Positions 62,600-64,000 of a stretch of DNA of 64,000 nt are shown here, one piece after another. The position numbers and the translations under genes are program-made. How positions within the stretch are numbered: the stretch's first letter is position 1; each line of letters starts with the position of its first letter. The notes beneath the pieces were generated by a model that did not search any database, was not told the origin of the DNA, and saw only the letters and a program-made list of their open reading frames with translations. Where the stretch lies: contig NZ_CP041191.1 of the NCBI RefSeq assembly GCF_006517275.1, positions 2,723,001-2,787,000 on the forward strand, given 5' to 3'. This stretch comes from Labrenzia sp. PHM005 (GTDB lineage Bacteria; Pseudomonadota; Alphaproteobacteria; Rhizobiales; Stappiaceae).

Positions 62600-64000
62600 T
62601 TGGATTTGCTGTTTGTAGTCGTCGGTCTTGTTGTATTTTTTATTTCCCTGGTCTTGCCCGTTGTTCTCTTGGTCCGGGTGTCCAGTGTTGAACGCCAAGT
62701 CTCAACGCTCTCGCAGGATTTGCATAAGACGCGTGCTGAACTTGCAAGTCTGAAGGCAGTCTTTGCAGATAAAAACGCAGCTCCAGATGCAAATGCGGCT
62801 GAGGAGAGTGACACCCCAGACACCAGAAAATCGGCTGCGCGCCCGTCAGATGTTTTCAGGGAGGCTGATGAACCTCCATCGACAAACCCGGATTTCCAAA
62901 TTGGACCTTGGCGCGCGCAAAAACCTACAAAAGTAAAGGATACTTCCGAGGAAAAGAAAACTGTGCCGCCTATCGCGGCAGGTGTTTCGGAAGCCGACGC
63001 GCAGGCATCTGCCAGTATCGAAAAGGAACAAACAATTGGCGCGCGCTGGAGCATCTGGGTTGGCGGTGTAACGCTCGCTATTGGCGGCATTTTCCTGGTC
63101 AAATACGCGGTGGACCATGGTGTTCTCGGGCCACTTCCTCGTGTTCTTCTTGGGGCTCTGCTCGGCGTGGTGCTTCTTGTCGGCGGTGAGTGGAGCCGGC
63201 GACAGCCGCAGCGTTTCAAAGTACCTGGATATGACAATGCCAACATCCCGGCGACGCTTACCGCTTCAGGTACATTGGTTCTGTTTGGATCCGTCTTTGC
63301 CGCCCATGCGCTTTATGGCTTGATTGGGCCACTCGCGGCTTTCGTGCTTCTTGGCCTTCTCGCGTTTTCAGCAATGTTGACAGCACTGCTTCATGGTCCG
63401 GCGCTGGCAACACTGGGGTTGCTCGGCAGTTATGTGGTGCCGTTTCTCATCAGCTCTCAGTCCAGCGATATTCTGCCGCTGGTCTTCTACATTCTTGCAG
63501 TGTCAGCCGCCGCTGTAGCCATTGGGCGGTTTCGGGGATGGCTCTGGTTTGCCGGGGCTGCGGTAGCAGGCCTGTTTCTCTATACCTGCCTTATGGAAAT
63601 CGGCGCTGGCCCGGGGGACAGGCTGCTGCTGAACGTCTATTTCACCGGCGCGCTGATGATTGTTTATGGCGGTTTCGTCTGGCGGGTTCATGCTGTAGAT
63701 CCGGGACATGCCGCGCCGATCGACCGCGCGGCAACGGTCGCCTTATCCATCTTTTCATTGCCCATGCTCGGACAGATGCAATTTCAGCATTCTGTCAGCG
63801 CCAGTGGGTTTGAAATGGCTATGCTGCTGCTTTTGCCGTTTGCTCTTGCCTACGTTCATTCTGCACTTCGCTACGCAGTATTTGTTCCGCTGATATGTGC
63901 TCTGATCCATGTTTTTCAGTTTCAGGCAGAGCTGGACATTACAGCTTTGATGAATGGTGCGGATGGTCTGGCGCAAGTGATATCGCCGCTGCCGCCTGAA
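62600..64000 (+). CDS. DUF2339 membrane protein (3' end outside window)
   Basis: The frame from TTG 62600 (AGGAAGGA at good distance) runs off the right edge (467 codons seen). An N-terminal TM (about 3-27) and a coiled-coil-like stretch (about 30-55) are followed by a low-complexity acidic/alanine linker to about 150. Repeated hydrophobic segments then begin with IGARWSIWVGGVTLAIGGIF. This is the DUF2339 architecture, whose large multispan proteins have no known function. No ATG gives a better start. Confidence 0.82.
   Translation, partial: MDLLFVVVGLVVFFISLVLPVVLLVRVSSVERQVSTLSQDLHKTRAELASLKAVFADKNAAPDANAAEESDTPDTRKSAARPSDVFREADEPPSTNPDFQIGPWRAQKPTKVKDTSEEKKTVPPIAAGVSEADAQASASIEKEQTIGARWSIWVGGVTLAIGGIFLVKYAVDHGVLGPLPRVLLGALLGVVLLVGGEWSRRQPQRFKVPGYDNANIPATLTASGTLVLFGSVFAAHALYGLIGPLAAFVLLGLLAFSAMLTALLHGPALATLGLLGSYVVPFLISSQSSDILPLVFYILAVSAAAVAIGRFRGWLWFAGAAVAGLFLYTCLMEIGAGPGDRLLLNVYFTGALMIVYGGFVWRVHAVDPGHAAPIDRAATVALSIFSLPMLGQMQFQHSVSASGFEMAMLLLLPFALAYVHSALRYAVFVPLICALIHVFQFQAELDITALMNGADGLAQVISPLPPE

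Overview
The window looks like the chromosome of a marine alphaproteobacterium, most likely of the Roseibium/Labrenzia (Stappiaceae) type. This rests on gene content: a BA14K-family surface protein, a DUF2160-containing glycerol ABC importer, a DUF2336 protein, several periplasmic-binding-protein importers and CZB-type diguanylate cyclases. It also rests on a GC content in the mid-fifties. The genus is an inference. No tRNA, rRNA, CRISPR array, phage or complete insertion sequence was seen. Two features are open at the window ends: a haem peroxidase on the left and a DUF2339 membrane protein on the right.

1-4.6 kb holds an animal-type haem peroxidase (minus strand), a GntP-like permease overlapping a GNAT acetyltransferase, and a divergent LysR regulator. 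4.6-12.9 kb is an amino-acid island. On the minus strand lie a polar amino-acid ABC importer (ATPase, binding protein, two permeases) and an M20 amidohydrolase. On the plus strand lie a possible coupled leader ORF, a TetR regulator and an aminotransferase/thiamine-diphosphate enzyme pair resembling AruH and AruI of the arginine transaminase route. 13.5-19.5 kb is a five-gene operon: DUF4212 subunit, sodium:solute symporter, cNMP/CBS/DUF294 protein, small membrane protein, and a membrane-anchored sensor-like protein ending in a DnaQ-type exonuclease. 19.9-25.9 kb is a glycerol ABC importer (GlpV-S-T-P-Q-U), followed by a BlaI-type repressor and an M56 membrane protease.

27.5-28.6 kb is largely non-coding. 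It holds a 239-bp MITE-like element with 38-nt terminal inverted repeats and, further on, a 27-residue membrane protein. 28.8-33.0 kb has DUF2336, LysE, extensin-family, BA14K and HugZ-like genes. 33.0-37.3 kb is a signalling cluster in which two CZB-GGEEF cyclases flank a chemoreceptor. 37.7-46.6 kb has a fused 5-oxoprolinase-type enzyme, a GT87 membrane protein, a TRAP transporter and a MarR-type regulator. 46.6-48.1 kb is an arsR-arsC-arsH operon that looks leaderless and has no efflux gene.

48-52 kb has a GGDEF/EAL protein and a coupled TerB/DnaJ and peptidoglycan-amidase pair. 52-54 kb has a small binding protein with a decayed partial copy downstream, then a lytic transglycosylase with a clear terminator. 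54-64 kb has a divergent PNPOx-like/MocR pair, a Na/Pi cotransporter, an acetoacetate-type CoA-transferase, a TetR regulator, an AhpD-like protein, a Crp/Fnr regulator with an SDR, and the start of the DUF2339 protein. Overall the window reads as a scavenging and sensing chromosome: amino acids, glycerol, organic acids and possibly oxoproline are imported, with c-di-GMP, chemotaxis and cyclic-nucleotide modules interspersed.
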